A stretch of 64,000 bases of DNA from JAVBMP01 sp031552195 (GTDB lineage Bacteria > Desulfobacterota > Desulfovibrionia > Desulfovibrionales > Desulfovibrionaceae), in contig JAVBMT010000010.1 of assembly GCA_031552195.1 (NCBI GenBank), positions 68,909-132,908 on the forward strand, in the 5' to 3' direction. Under the pieces are notes generated by a model. It had not been told where the DNA came from. It made no database searches and was given only the letters and a program-made list of their open reading frames with translations. Every line of letters starts with the position of its first letter. Within the stretch, counting starts at the first letter, position 1. A program made the position numbers and the translations under genes. Positions 33,825 through 41,209 of the stretch are shown piece after piece.

Positions 33825-34316
33825 ATGAAGGCAGGCAAAACAAACGCCGCCCGGCTGTTGGACAGGGCCGGAACAGCCTACAGCCTTGTAAGCTATGCGG
33901 TTGACGAGAATGACTTGAGCGCGGCTCATCTGGCCGCCCAACTGGGCGAAGATGTTGCCCGGGTTTTTAAAACCCTGGTGCTGCATGGCGACAGAAGCGG
34001 TTATTTTGTATGCATCATTCCGGGCGGATGCGAACTTGACCTGAAAAAGGCGGCCAAAGCCTCCGGCAATAAGAATTGCGCCCTTATCCCCATGAAAGAC
34101 CTGCAAGCGGTTACAGGTTATATACGAGGCGGCTGTTCGCCTTTGGCTATGAAGAAACGTTTTCCGGCTTATCTGCACGAAACGGCGTTTTCTTTCGCCT
34201 CCATTTATGTCAGTGCCGGGCTGCGCGGCTTGCAGCTGTTGCTGGCTCCTGAAGACCTGGCCTCAGCGTCCGGAGCGGTGACGGCGGATCTGGTCATTTT
34301 CGCGGCAGATGATTAG
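33825..34316 (+). CDS. ybaK: Cys-tRNA(Pro) deacylase YbaK
   Basis: The 163-residue protein is a YbaK/EbsC-family aminoacyl-tRNA editing enzyme, which hydrolyses Cys-tRNA(Pro) made in error by prolyl-tRNA synthetase. It shows ARLLDRAGTAYSLVSYAVD, then VFKTLVLHGDR, LDLKKAAKASGNK with the conserved lysine, and GYIRGGCSPLAMKKRFP, the YbaK-specific 'GY..GG.SP.g.kk..p' motif. The ATG at 33825 follows CGGAGA. A strong bidirectional terminator separates it from the convergent PEP-CTERM gene. A second, more diverged YbaK-family gene lies at 35854. Confidence 0.92.
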   Translation: MKAGKTNAARLLDRAGTAYSLVSYAVDENDLSAAHLAAQLGEDVARVFKTLVLHGDRSGYFVCIIPGGCELDLKKAAKASGNKNCALIPMKDLQAVTGYIRGGCSPLAMKKRFPAYLHETAFSFASIYVSAGLRGLQLLLAPEDLASASGAVTADLVIFAADD

Positions 34317-34609
34317 AGTGGGATCGGCATAAGAATATTGATCGTTTTGCCGGTTCGCCCGCGGCAGGAGCTTCCGGCGGAATAGCTTTCCTGTGCCGGA
34401 GGGATGCGGCGAAATGCCTGAAGTTCCTCCCGGAGGAAGAAGCTTCCACAGAAAAAGAATTGTATATTCCACACACCGGAACCAGCGTTTTTTCGGCCGG
34501 TTCTCGTCATTTTTCATTTAAATCCGGATTGCAAGCGGGGAAGCTGCCATAGAAGGCCGCCGCTTGGGAACAACGCTGTCAGTTTTTTTTACACATGGCT
34601 GTAACTGCC
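34317..34609. other. Gene-free stretch after ybaK
   Basis: About 290 bases lie between the ybaK stop and the terminator at 34610. Reverse open frames here have no ribosome site and no recognisable protein. I see no repeat or RNA structure. Confidence 0.5.
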
Positions 34610-34660
34610 CTGAAATAACAGAAGGACCCGGCTAAAAGCCGGGTCCTTCTGTTATTTCAG
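34610..34660. terminator. Long perfect bidirectional terminator
   Basis: A 24-bp perfect inverted repeat (34610-34633 and 34637-34660) with loop AAA: core AGAAGGACCCGGCT/AGCCGGGTCCTTCT flanked by AATAAC/GTTATT. It serves the convergent ybaK (forward) and PEP-CTERM (reverse) genes. Confidence 0.9.
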
Positions 34661-34678
34661 GTTAAGGCTATGAGTTTC

Positions 34679-35467
34679 TTACTTGCGGTTACGGCGGGCT
34701 ACCAGGCCCAGGCCGGCAAGGCCGAGTCCGAGCAGAGCCAGGGTTCCCGGTTCCGGGGTCGGGGTCGGGGCCGGAGACTTGATGTTCAGGAAGGTGGGGA
34801 TGGTGGTCAGTTCGCCTTCCTTGGTGACCCAGCCCAGAACCATGTAACCTTCGGGCACATAGTCCTTCACCAGGTTGTAGTGGTACATGGAAACGTCAGC
34901 TATCTTATCGAAAGAAGCGCCGAAGCTGAACTGATATTCATTGCCGTCGTACATGAAGGTTTCCGTCACGCTGTTCAGGCCGCCGATGAGCACGAACACA
35001 TCGTCCCATTGATTGTTCGGGCCGCTGTTGGTGGTTTCAATAAACTTGAAGGTCAGGGTGGTGTTGAAAATAAGTTCGTCAGCCGTGCCGAAGGGGTTCA
35101 AGGTAAGCGTCAGGGCGGCGGAACCACCTGTAAGGGCATTAACGCCGGCGCTCAGGGTCTTGTTGCTATGGCTCATGCTGAGGCCCTGGGCCAGGCCGCC
35201 GTTAGTCACCATGGTGCTGCCGAGGGTGCCGTCGCTGGCGTAGTTGGTCAGGTAGATAGAGCTGCGGGTATAGTTGTCCGTGCCCCAGGAAAGCTTGGTG
35301 TTGCCGTCTTCATAGCGCATATGGTTAAGGTTATTGTTCTGAGCGGTAACATTGGAGAAAATTCCGCTTACGGAATAGTTCCAGTTGGTGACAACGTCGG
35401 CCTGAGCCGCGATGGCGCTGAAAACGAAGCAGGTAACAGCCACTAAGGTAATAATTGAACGTTTCAT
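34679..35467 (-). CDS. PEP-CTERM sorting domain protein (THxN type)
   Basis: The 262-residue secreted protein starts with a signal peptide (MKRSIITLVAVTCFVFSAIA, cleaved near AQA). It ends with the tripartite exosortase-sorting signal: PEP in TPTPEPGTLALLG, a hydrophobic helix (LALLGLGLAGLGLVA) and a basic tail (RRNRK). The body is rich in T, N, S and G and resembles the THxN subfamily of PEP-CTERM proteins (NTKLSWGTD near residue 55). Such proteins are processed by exosortase and displayed or released at the surface, often with biofilm polysaccharide. The exosortase itself is not in the window. A GGGGGA ribosome site and a sigma-54-like promoter precede it. Confidence 0.9.
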   Translation of the reverse strand: MKRSIITLVAVTCFVFSAIAAQADVVTNWNYSVSGIFSNVTAQNNNLNHMRYEDGNTKLSWGTDNYTRSSIYLTNYASDGTLGSTMVTNGGLAQGLSMSHSNKTLSAGVNALTGGSAALTLTLNPFGTADELIFNTTLTFKFIETTNSGPNNQWDDVFVLIGGLNSVTETFMYDGNEYQFSFGASFDKIADVSMYHYNLVKDYVPEGYMVLGWVTKEGELTTIPTFLNIKSPAPTPTPEPGTLALLGLGLAGLGLVARRNRK

Positions 35468-35853
35468 GTATTCCCCCTGTCTTATAGGTTTGTTATTAAA
35501 TGTTGCTCAACCTCTGCAAAAGGCGGGCCAACTTTTAATATTTATAAATTTATTTTGTAATAACGGTTTGTTATGCGAGGAAATATCTTTTTTTATAAAA
35601 ATTGAGTATTTTGCATAGATAAGGATAATGCATAAAAAATATATGTAGTTAGCGAGATAATGGTAGACGGCGGGTGTAAAGAAAACCGACAACACTGATA
35701 ACAAAAACGACATCGCTGCTATTCCTGCTATCGCGGCGGAACGGATTGCACGGAACGCTGTTTTTGATTATCTTTTTGTTCACGCGCGAAACATGGTGTC
35801 TTGCGCGGATCAACCGCCCCGAGAAGCGCGGCCCAGAACGGAGTTATGCCGGA
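35468..35853. other. AT-rich intergenic region upstream of the PEP-CTERM gene
   Basis: This 386-base divergent region is much AT-richer than its surroundings between 35480 and 35680. It carries the sigma-54-like site listed below. Sites for an enhancer-binding regulator would be expected upstream (35550-35700), but I cannot identify a clear repeated operator. The end next to 35854 is again GC-rich. Confidence 0.5.
35515..35530 (-). promoter_or_regulatory. Sigma-54 (RpoN) promoter of the PEP-CTERM gene
   Basis: On the reverse strand the 16-mer TGGCCCGCCTTTTGCA matches the -24/-12 consensus TGGCACG-N4-TTGCA with one difference. The GG and GC dinucleotides have the required spacing. Transcription would start near 35503, about 36 bases before the start codon of the PEP-CTERM gene. 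Confidence 0.7.
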
Positions 35854-36330
35854 ATGCCAGTTGAAGATGTGAAAGAATACCTCAAACGCTGGGGTAAAGA
35901 CAAGGATGTGATGGAATTTGAAGAATCCTGCGCCACGGTCGATCTTGCCGCCAAGGCGGCCGGGGTGATTCCGGCGCGTATAGCCAAAAGCATTACCCTG
36001 CGCCTTGGGGAAGGATGCGTGCTGGTTGTGGCGGCGGGAGACGGAAAAATAGACAACAGGAAATTCAAGAATTTTTTCGGCTGCAAGGCCAAAATGCTCA
36101 CGCCGGACGAGGCGCTGGCCTTTACCGGGCACGCGGTGGGCGGCGTTTGCCCTTTTGCCGTCAGCAACCCTTCGGTCAGCATTTACCTTGACGTTTCCCT
36201 GAAAAGGTTCGACACGGTGTTCCCGGCCTGCGGCAGCAGCAACTCGGTGATCGAGCTTTCGCTTGACGAGCTTTATGCCTGCTCTGGAGCCGCCGGGTGG
36301 GCCGATGTATGCGGAGGCTGGGAGCTATAG
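35854..36330 (+). CDS. YbaK/EbsC-family aminoacyl-tRNA deacylase, second copy
   Basis: This 158-residue protein belongs to the YbaK/ProX superfamily of free-standing editing domains. It shows DLAAKAAGVIPARIAKSITL, KIDNRKFKNFFGCKAKM with the conserved lysine, then ALAFTGHAVGGVCPFAV and YLDVSLKRFDTVFPACGSSN. The last two are typical of the 'YbaK/prolyl-tRNA deacylase associated' group that is distinct from YbaK proper. The substrate may be a different mischarged tRNA. The start at 35854 is chosen for the MPVEDVKEYL N-terminus, with GGAG ten bases upstream; the frame is open for a further 36 codons. Confidence 0.85.
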   Translation: MPVEDVKEYLKRWGKDKDVMEFEESCATVDLAAKAAGVIPARIAKSITLRLGEGCVLVVAAGDGKIDNRKFKNFFGCKAKMLTPDEALAFTGHAVGGVCPFAVSNPSVSIYLDVSLKRFDTVFPACGSSNSVIELSLDELYACSGAAGWADVCGGWEL

Positions 36331-36384
36331 AAGCGGTTTTCCGTTTCCGGCCGCATTTGGCTGGCGTTGCATGCGCGCCGGCGG

Positions 36385-36407
36385 AGCATTTTAAAAGTTA
36401 AGATGCT
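36385..36407. repeat. Dispersed palindromic repeat, copy D (short form)
   Basis: AGCATTTTAAAAGTTAAGATGCT is a near-palindrome that matches the terminal part of the dispersed repeat (GCATTTTAA...TTAAAATGC). It lies immediately before the end of yjbQ and 55 bases after the convergent deacylase gene, so it may act as a shared terminator. Confidence 0.55.
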
Positions 36408-36824
36408 TCAGTCGCCGATAATTTTGATCAGAACGCGCTTTTCGCGCCTGCCGTCGAATTCTCCGTAAAAAATCTGTTCCCAGACGCCGAAATCAAGTTT
36501 GCCGTCCGTTATGGCGACAACAACCTCTCGTCCCATGATTTGCCTTTTCATGTGGGCGTCAGCATTATCCTCGCAGCCGTTATGCCGGTATTGGCCCACC
36601 GGTTCATGCGGGGCCAGCCTTTCAAGCCATTGCTCGTAATCGTGGTGCAGGCCCGCCTCGTCGTCATTAATAAAAACCGAGGCGGTAATATGCATGGCGT
36701 TGCAAAGCAGCAGGCCGTTCATCACGCCGCTTTCGGCCAGGGCTTCTTCCACCTGCGGGGTAATGTTCACGAACCCGCGCCGCGCCGGCACGTAAAGCGT
36801 GATTGCCTTGCGATAATGTTTCAT
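36408..36824 (-). CDS. yjbQ: YjbQ / UPF0047 family protein
   Basis: The 138-residue protein is a member of the UPF0047 (YjbQ) family, some members of which have thiamine-phosphate synthase activity as a side reaction. Family signatures are NGLLLCNAMHITASVFINDD, then HNGCEDNADAHMKRQIMG with the conserved histidines, and GKLDFGVWEQIFYGEFDG. The ATG at 36824 follows AAAGGAGGGACA, an excellent ribosome site. The physiological role is not settled for the family. Confidence 0.9.
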   Translation of the reverse strand: MKHYRKAITLYVPARRGFVNITPQVEEALAESGVMNGLLLCNAMHITASVFINDDEAGLHHDYEQWLERLAPHEPVGQYRHNGCEDNADAHMKRQIMGREVVVAITDGKLDFGVWEQIFYGEFDGRREKRVLIKIIGD

Positions 36825-37108
36825 TGTCCCTCCTTTGGAAAGTGTTTTAATTTGTAACCTCGTATACCAAAAAACGCATTCAGGCAAAACGGCGCATGGC
36901 GGCGGCCCGGTAAAATTCCGGAGCAGGCCAGGTCTGAACCGGCCGCAAGCCCGCTTTTGAAAACGGAGCGGCGGACGGCTGGCGCGGCAACCGGCTTTTT
37001 AGGATAAAAACGCTTATTTAAGGATTGTTTTTCTCTGGTTTGAGGTTTAGGTATGAAGAAGACGAAAATTTTGTTTTGAAAATGATTATCTTAATTGGAG
37101 GCAGGCAA

Positions 37109-37330
37109 ATGTCAGTCAGGGAATTTACTATTGAAATAGGCGGAATGAGCTGCGGGCACTGCAGCATGACGGTGGAAAAATCCCTTAAAGAGATAGACGG
37201 CGTTGAAAGCGTGGAAGTAAGCCTGAATCCGGGCTATGCGAAAATAGGAGTGGCCGATGCGGCCGCGCTTGAAGATATTCGCAAGGAAGCGGTCGCGGTT
37301 GTCGAGCGCAAGGGCTTCAGCGCCGCCTGA
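37109..37330 (+). CDS. copZ: Heavy-metal-associated (HMA) copper chaperone
   Basis: The 73-residue single HMA domain carries the metal site GMSCGHCSMTVEKSL (CxxC). This size and the position 49 bases before a copper P-type ATPase are typical of CopZ, which hands Cu(I) to the ATPase. The ATG at 37109 follows GGAGGC. AAAATGATTATC just upstream is AT-rich, but I would not call it a defined operator. Confidence 0.88.
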   Translation: MSVREFTIEIGGMSCGHCSMTVEKSLKEIDGVESVEVSLNPGYAKIGVADAAALEDIRKEAVAVVERKGFSAA

Positions 37331-37379
37331 GCGGCCTGGTTTTGAACGCTCCGCAAGGGGATATTTTCAGGAGTTTGCC

Positions 37380-39812
37380 ATGTCTTTGCATGAAACGGGT
37401 TTTACCCCCGTTCAAGCCGCGTCTGACGCGAACGACGGCGGTCATGCCAAGTTGGAGTTCGATATCGAAGGCATGCATTGCGCCGCTTGTTCCGCCAGAA
37501 TAGAGAAAGCGGTAGGGGCCATGGACGGCGTAAAATCGGTTGCCGTCAACCTGAGCACGGCTTTCGCCACGGTTGACGCTCTGCCGCAGGCTTCCTCCCC
37601 CGCGCTGGAAGAAGCTGTAGTAAGGCGCATAAGCGAACTGGGCTTCAAGGCTACCCCGGTCAGGCGGGCGGACCGGGGGCTGGACAGCGCGGCGATGCTC
37701 TGGCAGGCCAACAACGAGAAGAGGCGGGCCGAGTTGAAGGCCCGCGGGCGCGAGCTTGTCATTTCGTTCATTTTCGCCTTGCCTCTTGTGGTTATTTCCA
37801 TGGGAGAAATGCTGGGCCTGCCTCTGCCTCATTTCCTTTCACCTCACGCCAATCCGCTTAATTTCGCGTTGCTCCAGCTCGCGCTATGCCTGCCGGTGAT
37901 CTTTGTGGGGCGGCGGTTTTATACCTCCGGCCTGCCCGCGCTTCTGCGCGGCGCTCCCAATATGGATTCCCTGGTGGCTATGGGAACCGGGGCGGCTTTT
38001 CTTTACAGCCTCTGGAGCACGATTGAAGTGGCTCTTTCCGTGGCCGGGGTTTTGCCGCCGGAAACCGCCATGGTCAGGTCCATGGACATGTATTATGAAT
38101 CGGCCGCGATGCTCATCAGCCTGATCTCGCTTGGCAAATATCTTGAAATACGTTCCAGCGCCCGCACCTCTGAGGCCATACGCCTGCTGCTCGACCTTGC
38201 TCCGGGTGAAGCCACCTTGCTTTCTGACGGCAAGGCCGAAGGAGCGAAGCTGGTTGTGCCTTCCAGTTCCCTGCGCGTGGGCGACGTCATTCTGGTGCGT
38301 CCCGGCGAGCGCGTGGCGGCGGACGGCGTCGTGCTTGAAGGCTCTTCTTCCGTGGATGAATCCATGCTGACCGGAGAAAGCCTTCCGGCCGAAAAAAGGC
38401 CGGGCGCTTTTATCGTCGGCGGGTCGATCAACCTGCACGGCGCGCTGGTGGCTTCTGTAAAAAAAGTCGGAGCGGATACCGCTCTGGCCCGCATAGTGCG
38501 CCTAGTGCAGGAAGCCCAGGGCAGCAAAGCCCCGATTTCCGCCCTGGCCGACCGCATCAGCCTGTATTTTGTGCCGGCGGTGATGATTCTGGCCCTTTTG
38601 GCCGGTTCGGGCTGGCTGATTTCCGGGGCGGATTTTTCTTTTGCCCTGCGCATTTTCGTAAGCGTTATGGTTATAGCCTGCCCCTGCGCCATGGGCCTGG
38701 CGACGCCTACTTCAATAATGGTCGGAACCGGACGCGGCGCCCAGCTCGGTTGCCTGATCAAAAGCGGAGCCGCCCTGGAGGCGGCCGCCCGCCTTGACGT
38801 CATGGTCATGGATAAAACCGGGACGCTCACCCTGGGCAAGCCGCATCTTACTGATATAGCGGCCTTGCCTTCAGCGGACGGCCGCTTTGACGAAAACGCC
38901 CTGTTGCGCCTGGCCGCTTCCCTGGAAAGCGTTTCGGAACACCCCTTGGCCCGGGCGGTGACAGAGGCGGCTGAAGGGCGCGGGTTGAAGCCTTTCGCCG
39001 TCAGTTCTTTCGAATATGAGGCTGGAAAGGGAATTTCCGGCCTTGTGGACACAGGGGAAGGACCGCTGAAGCTCAGTTTCGGCAGCGCGGCCTTCGGCGG
39101 AGACGAAGCCTTGCCGGCGGCGGAAAGCCGTGGCGCGGACCTGCCCGCCATAATCCGCAACCTTGCCGGGCAGGGAAAAACTCCCATGGTTTTGAGGGAA
39201 GACTCAAACGCGCTGGCGGTTATAGCCGTGTCCGACGCCATAAGGCCGGAGGCCCCGGCTGTTCTGGCCGACCTGAAGAAGCGGGGCATCCGGGTGGTCA
39301 TGCTGAGCGGAGATAACAAAAGAACCGCCATGGCCATCGGCGCCGGGCTGGGCATTGACGAAGTGCGGGCCGAACTCTTGCCCGAAGACAAGGAAAAGGC
39401 CGTGGCCGGTTTTCAGGCCAAAGGGCTGCGCGTGGGCATGGTGGGCGACGGGGTGAACGACGCCCCGGCGTTGGCCCGCGCGGACGTGGGTTTCGTCATG
39501 CATAACGGCATGGATATAAGCGCCGAGGCCGGAGATATCGTGCTGATGCGCTCCGGGCTTGAACCCCTGCTTGTTTCTTTAAAGCTCAGCCGGGCCACCT
39601 TGCGCAATATCCGGCAGAATCTGTTCTGGGCTTTCGCTTACAACGTGCTGGGAATTCCGGTGGCCGCCGGGCTGTTGCATGTCTGGGGCGGGCCGACCCT
39701 GTCTCCTATGCTGGCCGGAGCGGCCATGGCCCTCAGTTCCGTTTCGGTTGTCAGCAACGCCTTGCGCCTGCGTTTTTTCAACCCGGACGAACAGCATGTT
39801 TCTTCAACATAA
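37380..39812 (+). CDS. copA: Copper-translocating P-type ATPase
   Basis: The 810-residue P1B-type ATPase exports copper ions. It has one N-terminal HMA domain (GMHCAACSARIEKAV), membrane helices with the ion site CPCAMGLATPTS, the A-domain TGESLP, phosphorylation site MDKTGTLTLG, the nucleotide-binding SEHPLARAV (HP motif) and the hinge GDGVNDAPALA. CPC together with the CxxC HMA and downstream YN...MxxSS (YNVLGIPVAAG, MALSSVSVVSNALRL) are group 1B-1 Cu(I) features. AGGAG lies before the ATG at 37380. It follows copZ directly and forms a copper detoxification pair. Confidence 0.95.
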   Translation: MSLHETGFTPVQAASDANDGGHAKLEFDIEGMHCAACSARIEKAVGAMDGVKSVAVNLSTAFATVDALPQASSPALEEAVVRRISELGFKATPVRRADRGLDSAAMLWQANNEKRRAELKARGRELVISFIFALPLVVISMGEMLGLPLPHFLSPHANPLNFALLQLALCLPVIFVGRRFYTSGLPALLRGAPNMDSLVAMGTGAAFLYSLWSTIEVALSVAGVLPPETAMVRSMDMYYESAAMLISLISLGKYLEIRSSARTSEAIRLLLDLAPGEATLLSDGKAEGAKLVVPSSSLRVGDVILVRPGERVAADGVVLEGSSSVDESMLTGESLPAEKRPGAFIVGGSINLHGALVASVKKVGADTALARIVRLVQEAQGSKAPISALADRISLYFVPAVMILALLAGSGWLISGADFSFALRIFVSVMVIACPCAMGLATPTSIMVGTGRGAQLGCLIKSGAALEAAARLDVMVMDKTGTLTLGKPHLTDIAALPSADGRFDENALLRLAASLESVSEHPLARAVTEAAEGRGLKPFAVSSFEYEAGKGISGLVDTGEGPLKLSFGSAAFGGDEALPAAESRGADLPAIIRNLAGQGKTPMVLREDSNALAVIAVSDAIRPEAPAVLADLKKRGIRVVMLSGDNKRTAMAIGAGLGIDEVRAELLPEDKEKAVAGFQAKGLRVGMVGDGVNDAPALARADVGFVMHNGMDISAEAGDIVLMRSGLEPLLVSLKLSRATLRNIRQNLFWAFAYNVLGIPVAAGLLHVWGGPTLSPMLAGAAMALSSVSVVSNALRLRFFNPDEQHVSST

Positions 39813-39882
39813 ATATTGATAGTCCGCACAATATGGGCTATGTTGAATATAGGGAAAAAATTGCAACGTGGAGGAAATGTAT

Positions 39883-40323
39883 ATGGTTAGCGTAAAAAAG
39901 ATTCTTTGTGCTGTCGACCTGGCCCCGCATAGCGGAACCGTGGCTGAATACGCCTCTTCTCTGGCTAAAGCGCTGGAGGCGGAAGTAATGGTCCTTTATG
40001 TAGCCCCTTCTTTGAGCCAATATGTCGGTTTTCATGTTCCGCCCAGCTCTATAGAGAACTTTGTAGGCGAGATTGTAAGCGGAGCGGAAAAGAACATGGA
40101 AAATTTCGTGGCCGAACGCTTTGCCGACGTCAAAACCGTAAGCAAAATAGCCACCGGCTATGCGGCCGAGGAAATCATGAACAACGCCGAAGAATACGGC
40201 GCGGACATGATCATTATGGGCACGCACGGCCGCCGGGGCATAGACCGCATCCTGTTCGGCTCAGTCGCGGAAAAAGTGGTGAAAAATTCCGTTATTCCGG
40301 TTTTGACCGTTCGCCCGAAATAA
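39883..40323 (+). CDS. Universal stress protein (UspA family)
   Basis: The 146-residue Usp-fold protein shows ILCAVDLAPHS at the start and the ATP-binding G-2X-G-9X-G(S) motif in GTHGRRGIDRILFGSVAEKVV. Length is normal. Such proteins bind ATP or AMP and modulate stress tolerance. The ATG at 39883 follows GTGGAGGAA with good spacing; two earlier in-frame ATGs lie inside or too near the ribosome site. It follows copA by 70 bases and may be co-transcribed. Confidence 0.92.
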   Translation: MVSVKKILCAVDLAPHSGTVAEYASSLAKALEAEVMVLYVAPSLSQYVGFHVPPSSIENFVGEIVSGAEKNMENFVAERFADVKTVSKIATGYAAEEIMNNAEEYGADMIIMGTHGRRGIDRILFGSVAEKVVKNSVIPVLTVRPK

Positions 40324-40360
40324 ACTTTGGATTCGTCACGGTGTGATTTGATTCTGCAAA

Positions 40361-40402
40361 GGCGGAACAGTTCGGGCGTGTCCGGGCGGTTCCGTCTTTT
40401 TT
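40361..40402 (+). terminator. Terminator after the universal stress gene
   Basis: GGCGGAAC (40361-40368) pairs with GTTCCGTC (40389-40396, one G-U pair), and TTTTTT follows at once. It should end the copper/Usp transcript. It lies about 220 bases before tpx; the remaining spacer shows no other clear feature. Confidence 0.65.
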
Positions 40403-40617
40403 ACGGCAAAGCTTCATCCGGAGTTGCGCGTCCATTTTCGCTGATGCCGCTCGTTTGCGGCGGTTTGCCGCCAGGGCGGACGGCGTTTTCAATTCAATTC
40501 GCTTAAGTTCCACGCTTTTTTTGAAGCAGGATTGCGCAAACGCTCAAACCAGGCTATATATTACATGGAACAGCCTGTTCTGTCCGCGCGAAATTTAACC
40601 TAAAGGAACCTATTATT

Positions 40618-41130
40618 ATGGAACGCAAAGATGTCATAACTTTTAAAGGCAACCCCATGACCCTGCTCGGCACTCCGCTTTCCAAAGGCGATGCCGCGCC
40701 GGATTTCAAGCTGCTGGCCAATGACCTTTCCACCCGTTCTCTCGGAGATTATGCCGGAAAAGTGATTGTTATCTCGGTTGTGCCTTCGCTGGATACCGGC
40801 GTGTGCGACCTTCAGACCAGGCGCTTCAATAATGAAGCCGCTTCGTTAGGTTCAGACGTGCGCATTCTGACCGTTTCATGCGACCTGCCTTTCGCCCAGG
40901 CCCGCTGGTGCGGCGCGGCCGGCGTCGACAACCTGGAAACCCTTTCCGACCATTACGACCTGAACTTCGGCCTGTCTTACGGCCTGGCAATAAAAGAACT
41001 GCGCCTTCTGGCCCGTTCCGTGTTCGTGGTGGACCGGCAGGGAAAGATAGCCTATATGGAAATAGTGCCGGAAGTGGCGCATGAGGTGAACTTCAACGCC
41101 GCGCTCAAGGCGGCTGAAGCCTTGCTGTAA
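40618..41130 (+). CDS. tpx: Thiol peroxidase
   Basis: The 170-residue atypical 2-Cys peroxiredoxin reduces peroxides with thioredoxin. The peroxidatic cysteine is in VVPSLDTGVCDLQTRRFN (about residue 61), and the resolving cysteine in LTVSCDLPFAQARWC (about 95). Length and the MERKDVITFKGNPMTLLG start are typical Tpx. A classic terminator overlaps the stop codon. It is probably a single-gene unit involved in oxygen and peroxide defence. Confidence 0.96.
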   Translation: MERKDVITFKGNPMTLLGTPLSKGDAAPDFKLLANDLSTRSLGDYAGKVIVISVVPSLDTGVCDLQTRRFNNEAASLGSDVRILTVSCDLPFAQARWCGAAGVDNLETLSDHYDLNFGLSYGLAIKELRLLARSVFVVDRQGKIAYMEIVPEVAHEVNFNAALKAAEALL

Positions 41131-41170
41131 AAATAAAGGCCCCGGCTATCAAACCGGGGCCTTTATTTTT
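41129..41170. terminator. Terminator of tpx
   Basis: AAAAATAAAGGCCCCGG (41129-41145) and CCGGGGCCTTTATTTTT (41154-41170) form a perfect 17-bp stem with an 8-base loop and a built-in U-tract. It serves tpx and may also act on the convergent GH57 gene, which ends at 41210. Confidence 0.92.
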
Positions 41171-41209
41171 ACAGGCGGCAATTTCAAGCGTGAACAGCCC
41201 CAGACGGCG

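Noticed and set aside
34263..34517. Several overlapping reverse frames after ybaK
   Set aside because: They share the same DNA in three frames, have no ribosome sites and end in or overlap ybaK.
37060..37108. Fur-like box (AAAATGATTATC) before copZ
   Set aside because: Only half of a Fur palindrome matches, and a copper operon would not be expected to use Fur.
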